Assembly: GCA_020137815.1 (NCBI GenBank)
Contig: CM035362.1
Location: forward strand, 1,335,426 to 1,399,425
From: Hormiphora californensis
Lineage: Eukaryota > Ctenophora > Tentaculata > Cydippida > Pleurobrachiidae
Length of the DNA stretch: 64,000 bases
Reading direction: 5' to 3'
Of the stretch, positions 22,253 to 42,713 are shown in pieces; the first letter of the stretch is position 1; each line of letters starts with the position of its first letter. The translations under genes and the position numbers were made by a program. The notes under the pieces are model-generated. The model saw only the letters and a list, made by a program, of their open reading frames with translations, did not search any database and was not told the DNA's origin.

Positions 22253-22757
22253 GGGATCCCTAAAAAAGTTCAGTATTTACACAGCGTTTACACGAAGAAA
22301 GAAAGAAAGAAAGAGAAAGAGAAACAGCAATCCGACACCGGGGTCTCAGACAGCGTTTACACAGTCGTTACACCCAGAGCGCCCGCGCCGCTCTGGGTGT
22401 AAAGACTGCGTCTTTCGCACTCGATTTGCAGCGTTTTCGGAAACTTTTTTCGCCGCAGCGCTCAATTTATATTACTCAATTGTGCAGCACACAATCCGAT
22501 ATTTTCTTGGAAAAAACCGCAAAACGCAGCACGCGCCGCTCTGGGTGTAACGACTGTGTAAAGACTGTGTAAACGCTGTGTAAATGAGGTCCCTCGGAAA
22601 TGTTCAAGTCATGCACAATCAAGTCACGCCCACCAATCACAGCTCAGAATGCGCGAAGCACTCCGCGCGTTCTGAGCTGTGATTGGTGGGCGTGACTTGA
22701 TTGTGCATGACTTGAACATTTCCGAGGGGCCTCATACTGAACTTTTTTAGGGATCCC
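22253..22757. mobile_element. TA-flanked inverted-repeat element with internal hairpin
   Basis: Ends GGGATCCCTAAAAAAGTTCA and its inverse, flanked by TA (22251-22252 and 22758-22759). Inside are copies of TTTACACAGCGTTTACAC in both orientations. At about 22600-22726 there is a near-perfect hairpin with stems of roughly 55 bp that includes GTGATTGGTGGGCGTGACTT. No coding capacity. Confidence 0.7.
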
Positions 22758-22794
22758 TATATTTCTGGGTTTTCGCCTGTACTCGTAACCGACC

Positions 22795-23560
22795 CGTCTG
22801 GACGTGGATTAACTCATACCTTTGGCGTCTCCTCTGAAGGGACATGAGGTCAAGCGCCTCAAGACGCTGCCAGTAGTCCAGATCCTTCATCCCTTGGATC
22901 TTCAGGGTGAACGCCCGTTGGACGTTTTCCACCGCTTGAATATCTCCGATTTTGGTTGGATTCCAGACCAGGCAACAGTATTCTAGTATGGGTAATGCCT
23001 TATACAAGGTTAGTAGTACTTCTGCTGACCTACTCCTGAATGCACAGAATATCCACCCTGAGATCATGTTAGCTCTCCTCACAATATCGCCAATATGATG
23101 AGTCCATGTACCATCTGCAGATAGCCAGACCCCCAGGTCTTTTACATGCTGCTCTGGATCGACCTCGGTTCCTCCCATTGTAACATAGGATAAAGTTTCT
23201 GCAGTGAAGGGTAGTTCTCTCAACAGCTTTGACCTACCAAGCGAACAGTTGATCAGTTGAAACTTATCTTCATGGAGTTTCATGTTGTTGTTGATTGACC
23301 ACTGAGTCACACTTCCTAGGTCCTTTTGAAGTTCAGCCTGGGCAAGTAGTGTCCGTATTACTTGTATGAGTTTCGTGTCGTCCGCAAAAGACAAGGCGTC
23401 GGCACTTGACAAAGACTCCTTCAAGTCAATTACGTAGAAAATAAACAAGATAGGTCCCAGCACGCTTCCCTGGATCACACGTGGGGTGGAAGTTTCGAAA
23501 AATCCGACTGCTCCTAACGGCAGCCCTAACCTGTATCGACTGCCGAAATCGATTGATTGT
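22795..23560 (-). pseudogene. LINE reverse-transcriptase fragment
   Basis: The minus strand encodes VIQGSVLGPILFIFYVIDLK and ALSFADDTKLI (the catalytic FADD box). HVKDLGVWLSADGTWTHHI, ALPILEYCCLVWNP and DYWQRLEALDLMSLQRRRQR follow. This is motif order 4 to thumb of a jockey/CR1-type LINE. The frame is open across about 255 residues but is cut at both ends: the right end fades near 23560, and the left end stops at ELIHV just before the inserted element at 22757. It belongs to the same family as the LINE tail at 4980-6225. Confidence 0.85.
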
Positions 23561-23771
23561 CGATTTGCAGCAGCACAAGGCACCTTGTTTTGTTCAAACT
23601 TCAAAACATTTTTATTTTTCACCGTGCGGGGCCCCGACCCCCGTTTGAGCGTCCACTTTTAAACACGCTTTGAGGCATCCAGAATTTAATTAAGTCCACC
23701 ACAATTAATTAAACATTATAACCCAAATGATTCCGACCTTTTTAGTTTAATTATCCGATGGAACACATCTT

Positions 23772-32372
<8,601 letters not shown>

Positions 32373-32766
32373 AATCAGGGCAGTTGTTGATTGGTTGTAA
32401 GTTATTGTCAGGAATGTGATTCGAGTTGAGTGTATTCGGGTCCGGGATGATCTCGGTGGGATGATGTTACAGCAGACACTGGTATCTGAAACCAGACGGC
32501 AGTTTCCAGATGTAGTTTAAGCCCCCTTTGAGCGTTTAAATTACAACTGTTTTGATAGAGCAAGGAGCTACCATAAACCATTATATGATTGATTTTGTTC
32601 AAGATTTTATCTTTTGCACACAATTGCCGAATGTGAAACTGTGAGTCCTTTCTCTCACACACAACTTGGGGTCTAGAAGAATAAAAAACAGATCACATCA
32701 CACAAAGTCAGTACACCCCTTTAGTTAGTACAGAACAATGTGCAGAAATACACATCTCATACAATA

Positions 32767-33642
32767 CCGTGTGGGGCAATAAAAATGCCCCCCCAAGTCT
32801 ACCATAGTTCCAGATTTCGTGGTGCTTTAAAATTTGGTACAGTAACTCTATGAGACAAATAAATAACTTGACCAAAATTTCAGACCTCTAGCTCAAAATT
32901 CATTTTTTTGATCGGAATGAACATTGTCATTCATTCCAGAAAAAAAATATTTTCCGGTCCAAAATTTAATCAATTATGTTTGGCTATCGATTAGCTTTCC
33001 AATGTGACCAAGATCAGTTAAATTGGACAACCACAAGAGACACAGTGCCATGTTTCTTAAAGTTAGTCAGGTCATGTGATCCTCACCGAATCATGGAGAG
33101 ATTCGGTATTGCTAATCAGGCCAAGGGGCAGAGGAATCTCGTATCACGGCCGCTAATGAGGTATGTGTACCAATACAGGGTGATGTGATTCGAGGAAAGA
33201 TTACATTTATCAAAGAGCTACGGATCTCATGACCAATCAGCATCGTCATCCCTCATTAGCAGCCGTGATACGTGATTCTCTACCACTTAGACCGATTCGT
33301 AATACTGAACACTCAACGATTCGGCGAGGATTACATGACCTGACTAACTTTAAGAAACATGACACTGTGTCTCTTGTGGTTGTCCAATTTAACTGATCTT
33401 GGTCACATTGGAAAGCTAATCGATAGCCAAACATAATTGGCTAAATTTTGGACCGGAAAATATTTTTTTCTGGAATGAATGACAATGTTCATTCCGATCA
33501 GAAAAATGAATTTTGAGCTAGAGGTCTGAAATTTTGGTCAAGTTATTTATTTGTCTCATAGAGTTACTGTACCAAATTTTAGAACTCCACGATATCTGGA
33601 ACTATAGTAGTTTTGGGAGGGCATTTTTATTGCCCCACACGG
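32767..33642. mobile_element. 876-bp inverted-repeat (foldback) element, TA-flanked
   Basis: Ends CCGTGTGGGGCAATAAAAAT and its inverse, flanked by TA at 32765-32766 and 33643-33644. The arms of about 420 bp match with scattered mismatches and meet near 33195, so it is older than the palindrome at 13052. A decayed relative is at 47055-47215. Confidence 0.75.
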
Positions 33643-33742
33643 TAGCTTCAGCTCGGGTCTATATTGTTACGTTACATATAAGTTCAATTGTTCGTCGCCC
33701 AAACCGTACACCACTGTAAATGGTACAATGTAGCTCCCACAG

Positions 33743-35503
33743 GTAGTGTAACACCCTCACCGTCCCCGGGTGTTACAATCATCAGTGGTGATGACCAGAA
33801 TGACTTTAGCACCACAGATCTCTCTAAATCTGATGAGGGTCAAGAGGAAGAGAGGGCTGTACCTCTAACTGCCGGGGATATTGAACTACGTCCTATATCA
33901 TCGGTAGGGAAAATATCAAAACTTGCCCAATAACAATGAATAAATTTTGTTCTTTTTTCCCAAATCAGCCCCTAATATTTTGTTCTTATTTTCCCAACTC
34001 AATGTTTTATCTCAATAATATAGTTTGTTTCATTGACAGCCTGTAGTTATATGTTATATCTCTCTCCCTTTAGAAAAGTACAGATACAAGGTATTCTCTG
34101 CCGGGTATGGTAGATACACCACCTTGGGACGACATATCACTGGGTGACAATAACGGACTAAACCATGGTACTGATCGTTACTCCTTCATAAAACTTATTA
34201 TCAAAATACTCCTTCGCAAAACTCGATATCAATATGTACTCCTTCATAAATTAAGTTTCGTGCTCTTTCATTTTCTACATTTCAGCTGAAGATGGTGACG
34301 AAGACACGGCCAGGAGACTGCACCCGGCAGTTTATAGCAACAGAAATGTTACCAACTCAAGGGTAAGAGCAGGAAGATAATTGTTAATTAATTATTCATA
34401 ACTGTGATAGAAGCTCTTGCATTATATATGCATGTAAGTTAATTGTTATCTTTTGAGAAACTCATGAACCAGTCACGCTCAAAATAATAGGCCCTTTTTC
34501 TAGTAATTGTTGACTTGTTATGTTCTAACCCTCCTCTACTGCACTTTGTGGAGAGAGAGAGAGAGAGAGAGAGAGAGGCCCTCATCCCTAATAATTGTTG
34601 TAGGATGAGCTGTGTATCGCGGATCCCGAATATATTTTCCCACCTGTCGTGAGTGAACATTATTTCCTTGAAAGTGCATCAAGTTGATTTCCTTGAAAGT
34701 GCATGGGATCTCTCCAAATTTGAATTCCTTTCAGCATTGTTTATATAATTCCAATGTAATATACGGGATTGATGTAATATTTAATATCCAGTTGTTTGCA
34801 TGTGTAAATCCATGATGTATAAATAGAGCGCCAGTTGTTATGCATGTTGATATATGTCGTCATTGAGCTTACTAAAATGATTTAAACTCTTATGATATAG
34901 CACTCTCTGATTAACTGAACTGATACATTCCTCGAAACATAATGGAAAATTACAAAAACTCTTTCTCTGAGCAGCCCGGTAAACCCTGTCAGAGCATTGG
35001 CCTGACCCTATTCTCATTTCGCGAGAACTGTGGTCAGAGCATTGTCCTGACAGGGTAAACCCGACTTCAGACTGACGTGTTGTTGTTTCAGACAATGTGT
35101 GTGACGAATCCCTTGTACACAGAGGACCACGATACACCAGAACCGGAGGTTATCAATCCTGAACCAAAGCAACCACCCCCACCTAGGATCCTTACTTTTC
35201 TTGATAAATCGGCAGGGAAGGTTAATAACATCCACAAAATGGGTCCTAAACTCCTAACATGTTGAGATTAAATTATACTCCAATTAACACATTCTATTGT
35301 TTGGTAAAATGCACACAAAGTTCAAGTATTGCCCCTCCAGATGATAGACACAAAAGACAGCGATAGTGGCAGTCAGGGAAGTCGGAGTAGTCTTCGGAAG
35401 AGGCGGAAAAAGTTCAAACGAGTGTGTCGAACTATGTTTTATATAGTGGGGCACAGTACTACACTTGCAGGGCGAGATGTGTCACTTTACCGCTGTGAGA
35501 TTG
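33743..35503 (+). CDS. Unrecognised gene, internal exons (partial)
   Basis: Five exons keep one frame across introns: 33743-33903, 34074-34167, 34286-34362, 35092-35220 and 35341-35503. The product is acidic and Ser/Pro/Thr-rich (SVTPSPSPGVTIISGDDQ, SKSDEGQEEERAVPL, DTPPWDDISLGDNN, PEPKQPPPPRIL). Then comes a basic stretch (SLRKRRKKFKRVCR) and a hydrophobic FYIVGHSTTLAGRDVSLYRC. The last part faintly resembles a kelch blade, but one blade is not enough to call. The first exon begins at a splice acceptor, so a 5' part is missing, and the last ends in a clean GTAAGT donor. Downstream exons would fall in the poor-quality region after 35.7 kb. It may be a continuation of the kelch gene or a separate gene; I cannot tell. 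Confidence 0.5.
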
Positions 35504-35699
35504 GTAAGTTTAATGGGGGGGAATGAGAGTTGGGGGAGAAATAGACTGTTATGTCCCATTATATAGGGTATTAACGAAAAAACCTAAGCGTGCTGTTCAT
35601 AAAATCCATTTTTCTTATTTCATTCAGGGGTCCCTGATTGACCTTTATATACTGTTCCAATGAGATATGGTAAGGAACGTAGCATGCTATTATAAACCA

Positions 35700-38330
35700 T
35701 CTCTGTTTGAATCTTGAGTGTTTTTAATAAATCAACTGAATGTCCTTTTCTGGCTGTTAACTTTCCAAAAAAAAACCCAAGCGTTACTGTGATTTGTTAT
35801 AAATTTATTATTTTTTTTTGCGTGGGGGGAAAAATTTTGTTGGCCATGGAGTTTGACGGTGATTACCTGTGGGGGGACGGGAACCCCTCATTTTGGGCTC
35901 CCCAAACTATTATTTTGGGCTAAAGTTGTTAAAATTACACTACCTGATTTGTGAGGAGCTTATTAAAAAATAATAGGGGTCTGATTTTCCTTAACATGTT
36001 TTTGCCGGGGTTTTTAGTTTAAACGTTTTTTTCAAATAGGAGGGCGTGAACCACGGTTTAAAAGGGCCTCCTCCTTGTCTCAAAACCAGTGGCATTTTGG
36101 GAAATTTCCCCAGCCACTGGACCGTTTCTTGGTACACAGGGGCGGGGGAAACCTCCTTTGCCAAAATGCGCCGCCACCGGTACCCCAACCAAAAACGACT
36201 CAAAATCCCCCGGCTTACTGATGTTTACCGATGAGGTGTTTTGTGGGAAATGTTGGGGACATTGGAGTTCACCACTTTTGACCGTGGACCCCGGCCCAAT
36301 CAAAATTTTCTTGTGTTGGGTCAGGTCCCCCGCCCAAAGTGGCGGGTCCTAACCCCACTTTTTTGGGGCCCCCCCTTTGTATGGCCCCAAAAGGGTTTTA
36401 AGGGTAAAAATTTGAAAATTTCGGGTCTGTTTCCTACAAATGGTGAAATGGCTATTGATTTTTAGGGAGTTTAATAATGAAAGTAATATCGGCCAGAGTA
36501 ATCAACAGATAGATAACCTGGTACCCCTCCATGATAAAATTTAAAAATTTTACCACCCCTTTGAATTTCTATCAGGGGGGTCGGATGTAGTGATTTTTTA
36601 AGTGAGGAAATAAATGAAGCATTTTGTACTGAAATTGCAGGTTCTTTTTATGGTAATAATTATTTTTTTTTAGTAAAAAGAAAACAGGATATTAACCAAA
36701 AAATTTTAAAACTTGATTAAAAAATTAAAATTTTAAAAAAACATTAAATTAGATCTCACACCACCAACTATGATCCACCTTTTACAGTTTCTGCAGTGGA
36801 GACCCCTTCCCCCTTTCTTCCCCTTCCTTCCCAGTGTCCAAAAGTTTCCCCCTGTTTCGCAGAAGGTCTCTTTTTTAAAAAACAGGCCAGGTTGGTCCCT
36901 AATTTTTGTTCCAAGGGTTTCCTTTCCCAAAGTTGCCAGTGTTCCTTTCTGGAATCACAAAAACCAAATTTTTTTTTCCCACTTAAATTTTTTTTTTATT
37001 TTTCACATCTTTTTCCTCCCTTTCATTTTTGAGTTCCATGAATTTGAGCAGATCCACTTTTGTCCCGTCGACAGCTCGCAAAACAAGGTAAAATTCCTGT
37101 CAAAAGGGGGGAAAAAATTGAGTTTCAAAGCAAAAATTAAGAGGGATTGGAATTTTCCCATCATAACGAAGAATTTTTTAAAAAACTTACGACCGTCAAA
37201 TAAACAACCATCGCCAAAAAAAATCCAATGGGACCGTTTGTTGTTTTGCTAAATTCGAAAAGCGGAAACTGGAATTTGGAAGGTTTTTCCCGGGTTTTTT
37301 TTTTGAAGATCCAGAAAAATTGTTTCCATATTTTCACCCCGAGTCAAGGGAAAAAGAAATAATCCCAGTAGCTAGAAAAAATTATGAGGTTTTTGGGAGC
37401 TGTTCTGAAAATGAAAACATCCGCCTTTGGGCCCCTCAAATTTTAAAACGCAACCATTTGACAAAGTCGCGGAAAAAAACCCGGAATGGGGGCACCCCGT
37501 AAACTAAAAAACTCCCCGGGGTAAAAAAGCGTCACAAAATTTCACGCCTCCATCAAGTCAGAAACTCAGATCAGCCCCCGACCTCCTCAATTTGTTTGTT
37601 TAAACTGGAAGTTGTGGGCCGAAAAGTAGGGTTCAGAGGAACCCTTTTCCCCTTGAGATAAAAATAACATTTTCCATGGGAGGGGAAGAAAGTTTCTCTC
37701 TCCCCCAAAAATTAATCCTTGGAGCCTTTGGTCCATAAAACTGGCAGTCGTGGTCAAAAATGGAGACTGACTGTCTTTTTGGATTTTGAAGCAGATCTCT
37801 TTTCCCCAAATCCCCCTGAAATTTTTTCCACTGATTCGGGCCTCGAAAGGATTCGTGACTGCCCCCTTTTGGTAGACCTTATCAGTTTCCTTGGACCGAC
37901 TTTCTTCCAAATAGACCCTTTCAGTTTTTTTCCTCCCCCAATCCAAGTGAACCATTGGTTTTATACTGCGGGTTGTGTTGTCACCTTGGAAAATCTTGCA
38001 TCGGTGGAAAGTAAACCGGGGTTTGGTTTTTTCTTTAGCAAAGTTGGGGGGGTCCAAGGTAGCTCTTCAAAAAATTTCAGCTTTAAAAAAATTTTTTCCT
38101 TTATTTGGTTTTCTAGGGTCGCTTTAAAACCCAAACCCAGTATATTTTGGGAAAAATTTCCCCAAAAAACCTCACCTTCGTTTCCCGTTGTAACGTTGGT
38201 AAAAAAAAGAAATTTTAGCACCCCCTCTTGTGGAACATGGTTTTCAAAAAGAAAGGCAGACAAAACCACCGTGGGCCCCCCCCCTCAATACCATGAAAAA
38301 AACCTTTTAAAATATAAATCCTGATAACAA
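35700..38330. other. Region of probable low-quality sequence
   Basis: The whole stretch is crowded with short runs of A, C, G and T. Where it can be compared with the intact BTB copy at 41048-42713, it differs mainly by run lengths (for example CCCCTTCCCCC where the paralogue has CCCCTTCCATC). This looks like consensus error, so no coding call inside it should be trusted in detail. Confidence 0.6.
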
Positions 38331-38388
38331 CAGTGCCTTTGCAGATTGAAGATGTTGTGAACTCTGCTGAGATGGTGGTGGTAGTCAT
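36771..38388 (-). pseudogene. BTB-family gene copy D, disrupted or badly sequenced
   Basis: Full-length counterpart of the copy at 41048-42713, recognisable at both ends: the 3' end near TTTACAGTTTCTGCAGTGGA, and the start codon at 38386-38388 with the same upstream block. The frame is broken many times, nearly always at homopolymers. Whether the gene is dead or only badly read cannot be decided here. Confidence 0.65.
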
Positions 38389-38867
38389 ACTGGACCTAGC
38401 TGAAAAGGGGATAAGTGAGTGAGAACTGAGAAACTCATTTAGGGAGGGGGAGAATGGAGATGGGGGATGTGGGGGCGTCTACAAGAAAAAGAGATCATTA
38501 GAAACAAGAAGTTCATTTAGAAGGAGAGGTAGGGAAGTTTAGGGGTATGGAGTGAGTACTGAGTACAATAAACAACTTTAAAACGTGTAATAATAAAAAG
38601 TATACTTGGAATATTTCTACGTTTGAGACCCCTCAAAATAGAATCCCTTGGATATCTTTGGCTGTATCACAAATTTGACAACTGACTGTTCTTCGATTGG
38701 ATTCCTAAGTAGGATATTCTTTCCTAAGTCCCCTGATACACGCTCCGCTGAGTATGGGGTTTGGAGAGTAATTGAAACTGCCATATTGGTAAGACTACTG
38801 TCAAGTTTTCCATTCGGGCCGTACTTTCTTACCACAAATTCTAGACCCTTGTGAGCCTTTCTACCCT

Positions 38868-40160
38868 GGGGGGGGGGGTGACACGTAACACTTTGTAACA
38901 CTTTGTAACATGTAACGTACACAAAAAGTTTTCTGCACATGTTACAAAGTGTTACATAGTGTTACAAAGTGTTACATAGTGTTACAAAGTGTTACGAAGT
39001 GTTACATAGTGTTACAAAGTGTTACATAGTGTTACATAGTGTTACAAAGTGTTACATAGTGTTACAAAGTGTTACATAGTGTTACACAGTGTTACAAAGT
39101 GTTACATAGTGTTACATAGTGTTACAAAGTGTTACATAGTGTCACAAAGTGTTACAAATTGTTACAAAGTGTTACAAATTGTTACAAAATATTTACAAAA
39201 TATATAAGACGGTTGGTGAATAAGTAATTTGAACGACTTTGGTGTCTTTCTAGAACACATCTAAAAGTTTTAAATTATTTCTAGGGTTAAAACATACACT
39301 TTTTTACTAATTTGCGGATGTTTTGAGCCTCCGATGTCATCGACTATATATGGAAATCAGGGCTGAAATAGTCCATTTGGTAAAGAAAAATATGAACTTT
39401 AGACAACGGTAAAGTTTTTAGAGTGATATTAAAAGTATTGTGCCTCTCAGAGGCCCCCAATGTGCTGAGTCACCTGTGAGTTGTGACCCAATCGACTTTT
39501 TTTTCATTGGTAATCGATTCTTTGTACTTAATAAGATGATATACAGTCGGACCCCGATTTAACGGCCCCCGATTTAGCGGCACCCCGATTTAACGGCAGC
39601 ATAATCTTCCCCCGATATAGAAAATTAACAGTATTTGACCCCGATTTAGCGGACACCCCGATTTAACGGACAAAACCCTTTCCCCCAAGGGTGCCGTTAA
39701 ATCGGGGTCCGACTGTACAACGTTTCTGTTGGAAAAAGAAATAAAATTTTTCCAAAATCAATTTTTTGGTCAAAGATTGAAAATTTGCTTCGCTACAAAT
39801 CCTTGTGTTTTTGTAAATATTTTGTAACAATTTGTAACACTTTGTAACAATTTGTAACACTTTGTGACACTATGTAACACTTTGTGACACTTTGTAACAC
39901 TATGTAACACTTTGTAACACTTTGTAACACTTTGTAACACTATGTAACACTTTGTAACACTATGTAACACTTTGTAACACTATGTAACACTATGTAACAC
40001 TTTGTAACACTTTGTAACACTATGTAACACTTTGTAACACTATGTAACACTTTGTAACACTATGTAACACTTTGTAACACTTTGTAACATGTAACGTGCA
40101 CAAAAAGTTTTCTGCACATGTTACAAAGTGTTACAAAGTGTTACGTGTCACCCCCCCCCC
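38868..40160. mobile_element. Foldback transposon with GTTACAAAGT tandem-repeat arms, 7-bp target duplication
   Basis: The 1293-bp element is flanked by CTACCCT at 38861-38867 and 40161-40167. Paralogous copy B has the uninterrupted site. Both ends are G/C runs followed by TGACACGTAACACTTTGTAA in inverted orientation. A mirrored TGCACATGTTACAAAGTG block and long arrays of a 10-bp unit (GTTACAAAGT / GTTACATAGT) follow. The unique centre (39200-39820) has no transposase but contains a nested TA-flanked MITE. The architecture matches the 7192-9997 element although the sequences are unrelated. Confidence 0.85.
39544..39715. mobile_element. CAGTCGGACCCCGATTTA MITE (pogo/Tigger-like), nested
   Basis: 172 bp with inverted ends CAGTCGGACCCCGATTTAAC, flanked by TA (39542-39543 and 39716-39717). 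It repeats the CCCCGATTTA motif inside. It is inserted in the centre of the foldback element. Confidence 0.8.
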
Positions 40161-41047
40161 CTACCCTCCACAATCCAAGTAGAATCGTTTACTTGATGAC
40201 TGCTGGTTTGTGTTCCGAATTCCGTGGCAAAATCCTTTGCTAATCGGTGGAAAGTAACCTGGTTCGGTTTTATTTCGGTAACAGTTGGAGGTCCAAGGTA
40301 GCTATCTTCAATCGTAATCTCAGCTTCAATAGTGTATTTTTCCATTTCATTCAGATTTGCTAAGGGCTCCATCATTTCAAGCATTTCTTGATCTGTATGA
40401 ATGTTTGAAAACCTTGCTTCAATTTTTTTATACCTTGCTCCCGTTGTAACATTAGTCAAGTTAATTGAAGTTGAGCACATCCACTCCTTTGTGGAATATA
40501 TTGAATCACACCAAATAAAGGCATCCACTAACCCACCATTCAGTTCCAATTCAAGAGTCCATGAAAACCCCAGAAAAATCGTTTTATCACTGAATACAGA
40601 ACGGCTTTTGGAGATTGAAGATGCTGTAAAATCTGCGGAGATGGTGGTAGTATTCATACTGGACCTAGCTGAAAAGGCAATTATACGTGTTTGAGAACTG
40701 AAAAACTCATTTAGGGAGGGAGAGACGGGGGACTGGGGGCTTCTACAAGAAAAAGAGATCATTAGAAACAAGAAGTTCATTCAGAAGGAGAGGTGGGGAA
40801 TTTGGGGGCATGGAGTGAATACTGAGTACAACAAACAACTTTAAAAGATGTAATAATAAAAAGTACACTTTACAAATTTAAAAATTGTAAGATTTTCGTA
40901 TTCGAAATAGTGCTCTCCCCTAAAAAATCGATTATAACATTAATAATTAATGGTACTATCATATTGATTCCTGCTAGCAGCTAGGCACCATCTTTAACAG
41001 TTTCTACAATGGAGACCCCTTCCATCATCTCACTCTTACTATCTTCC

Positions 41048-42713
41048 TCAGTGTCCCAAAGTTTCCTCCTGTTTCGACAAGAAAGGTCTATCGAGAGAAC
41101 AAGGCCAGGTTGATCCCTCAATTTTGTTCCAATGGTTCCTTGCCACTGTTGCCAGTGTTCCGTCTTCTGGAATGACAGTAATCTCTAATTCGACAACCTT
41201 ATTTTCACCACTGTTTGCTTCCTCTTTCTCAGCTTTAAGAGTCTCCATGAACTTGCAGCAGATCTCAGCATTTGTACTTCGTTCAACGGCTTCTGCTAGC
41301 AGAGACAAAGTGTCCTCGTCGCATAGGGAGAAGTTGAAGTTTTCTAGCCAATAGTTCAAGAGAGGGATACTACACTTAAACATCATCAAAGCGAGAATCT
41401 GTTTCATAAACTCGTCCACAAGTTTAAACTCAACAACCATCGCCAAAAATAAATCCAGATGGGGGCGTTTCGCTGTGTTTGCTAACAAGTCAGAGAAACG
41501 GAATTGGAATTTGAGAAGATTTTCCGGCGTTTTTGAAATAAGATGATCCAGAAAGAATGTGTTTCCATATTTCACCACTGAGTCAAGTGCAAGTAGAGCA
41601 TACTCCCAGTAGCTAGCGAAGTTATCCGATGGTTTGGGTAAATGTTCCTTGTAAAACTGAATACATCCAGCCTTGGCCCAGTCAACTTTAAATACAGCAA
41701 TCATTTTGACGAAGTCGCTGAAAACCTTGAATTTAGTATCATCTGTAAGCATGTCAACACTCCCGGAGTAGCAAGCGTCAACAAAGATCCTCACAGCATC
41801 AGCATCAAAGTCAGACACATCATGATCTAGCTCCCCGACCTCCTCAATTAGATTTGTTAAGACTGGAGAGTTGTGGGTCAGAATGTAGGAGTTCAGAGGA
41901 ACCTTGCTTCCATCTTGTAGAATAAAACTAACATTTCCATGGGCAGGGCAAGCAAGTTTCTCTCTCCCAAAATCAAATCCTTTGGAAGTCTTTGGCTCGC
42001 ATAAAGCTGGCTGATCGTGGATCAAAAATGTAACGACTGACTGATCTTCAATTGGATTCCGAAGCATGATCTCTTTTCCCAAGTCTCCTGATCTAGTTTC
42101 CACTGAGTTTTGGCCTCGTATGGATATCGTGACTGCCCATCTAGGTAGACTCTTATCAGGTTTTCCATTTGGACTGTACTTTCTTACCATAAACTGTAGA
42201 CCCTTCTCAGCCTTTTTACCCTCCACAATCCAAGTAGATCCATTGACTTGATGACTGCTGGTTTGTGTTGTCACCTTGGCGAAATTCCTTGCTACTCGGT
42301 GGAAAATTACCTGACTGGAATTAGCTTCAGCAACAATTGGTGGTCCGAGGTAGCTATCTTCAATCGTAATCTCAGCTTCAATTGTAAACTTTTCTACTTT
42401 TTTTAGGTTTGCTAGGGGCTCGAACTTTAGTTTACCCCATCCATCATGATCACTGTAACTTGAAAACTTTTTTACAAAACCCGTCGACTTTTTTCCTGTT
42501 GTAACGTTGGTTATGGAAAATGAAGTTGAGCACATCCAATCTATTGTGGAACGCATAGGTGTACAGCAAAAGAAAAGCAGCGACAAACTCACCATCCAGC
42601 GCCAATTGAATAGTCCATGAAAACCCTTGAAATATAGTGATATCACTGAAAACATCAGTGTCTTTGCAGATTGAAGATGTTGTGAACTCTGCAGAGATGG
42701 TGGTAGTAGTCAT
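41048..42713 (-). CDS. BTB/POZ-domain protein, copy B
   Basis: The gene starts MTTTTISAEFTTSSICKDTD at 42711-42713 and ends at 41048, 554 aa if a single-base shift near 42570 is discounted. There, at two runs of four T (coding strand), the frame changes while the homology to copy C continues without a break (AFIWC in C). A 200-residue N-terminal region (WMCSTSFSITNVTTGKK, EAEITIEDSYLGPP) is not a family I recognise; its position before a BTB recalls MATH-BTB proteins. The BTB domain begins NVSFILQDGSKVPLNSYILT and continues through DADAVRIFVDACYSGSVDML. A helical C-terminal part (LLALDSVVKYGNTFFLDHLI) follows. BTB proteins often act as Cullin-3 adaptors; that role is inference here. Confidence 0.75.

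Larger units (their letters stand above)
38617..40657 (-). pseudogene. BTB-family gene copy C, split by a foldback transposon and lacking its BTB domain
   Basis: From the ATG at 40655-40657 the N-terminal region reads MNTTTISADFTASSISKSRS, then WMCSTSINLTNVTTG and EITIEDSYLGPPTVTE, up to TQTSSHQVNDSTWIVEG. There the element at 38868-40160 interrupts it. It resumes with LEFVVRKYGPNGKLDSSL and LGKNILLRNPIEEQSVVKFV and stops after KISKGFYFEG. The whole BTB and C-terminal part present in copy B is absent, replaced by sequence matching the 5' flank of the unit. It therefore looks like a doubly damaged duplicate. Confidence 0.8.

Noticed and set aside
36058-38324. Several 80-200 aa ORFs on both strands
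   Set aside because: They lie in the probable low-quality copy D. The plus-strand ORFs are antisense to a recognisable BTB gene.
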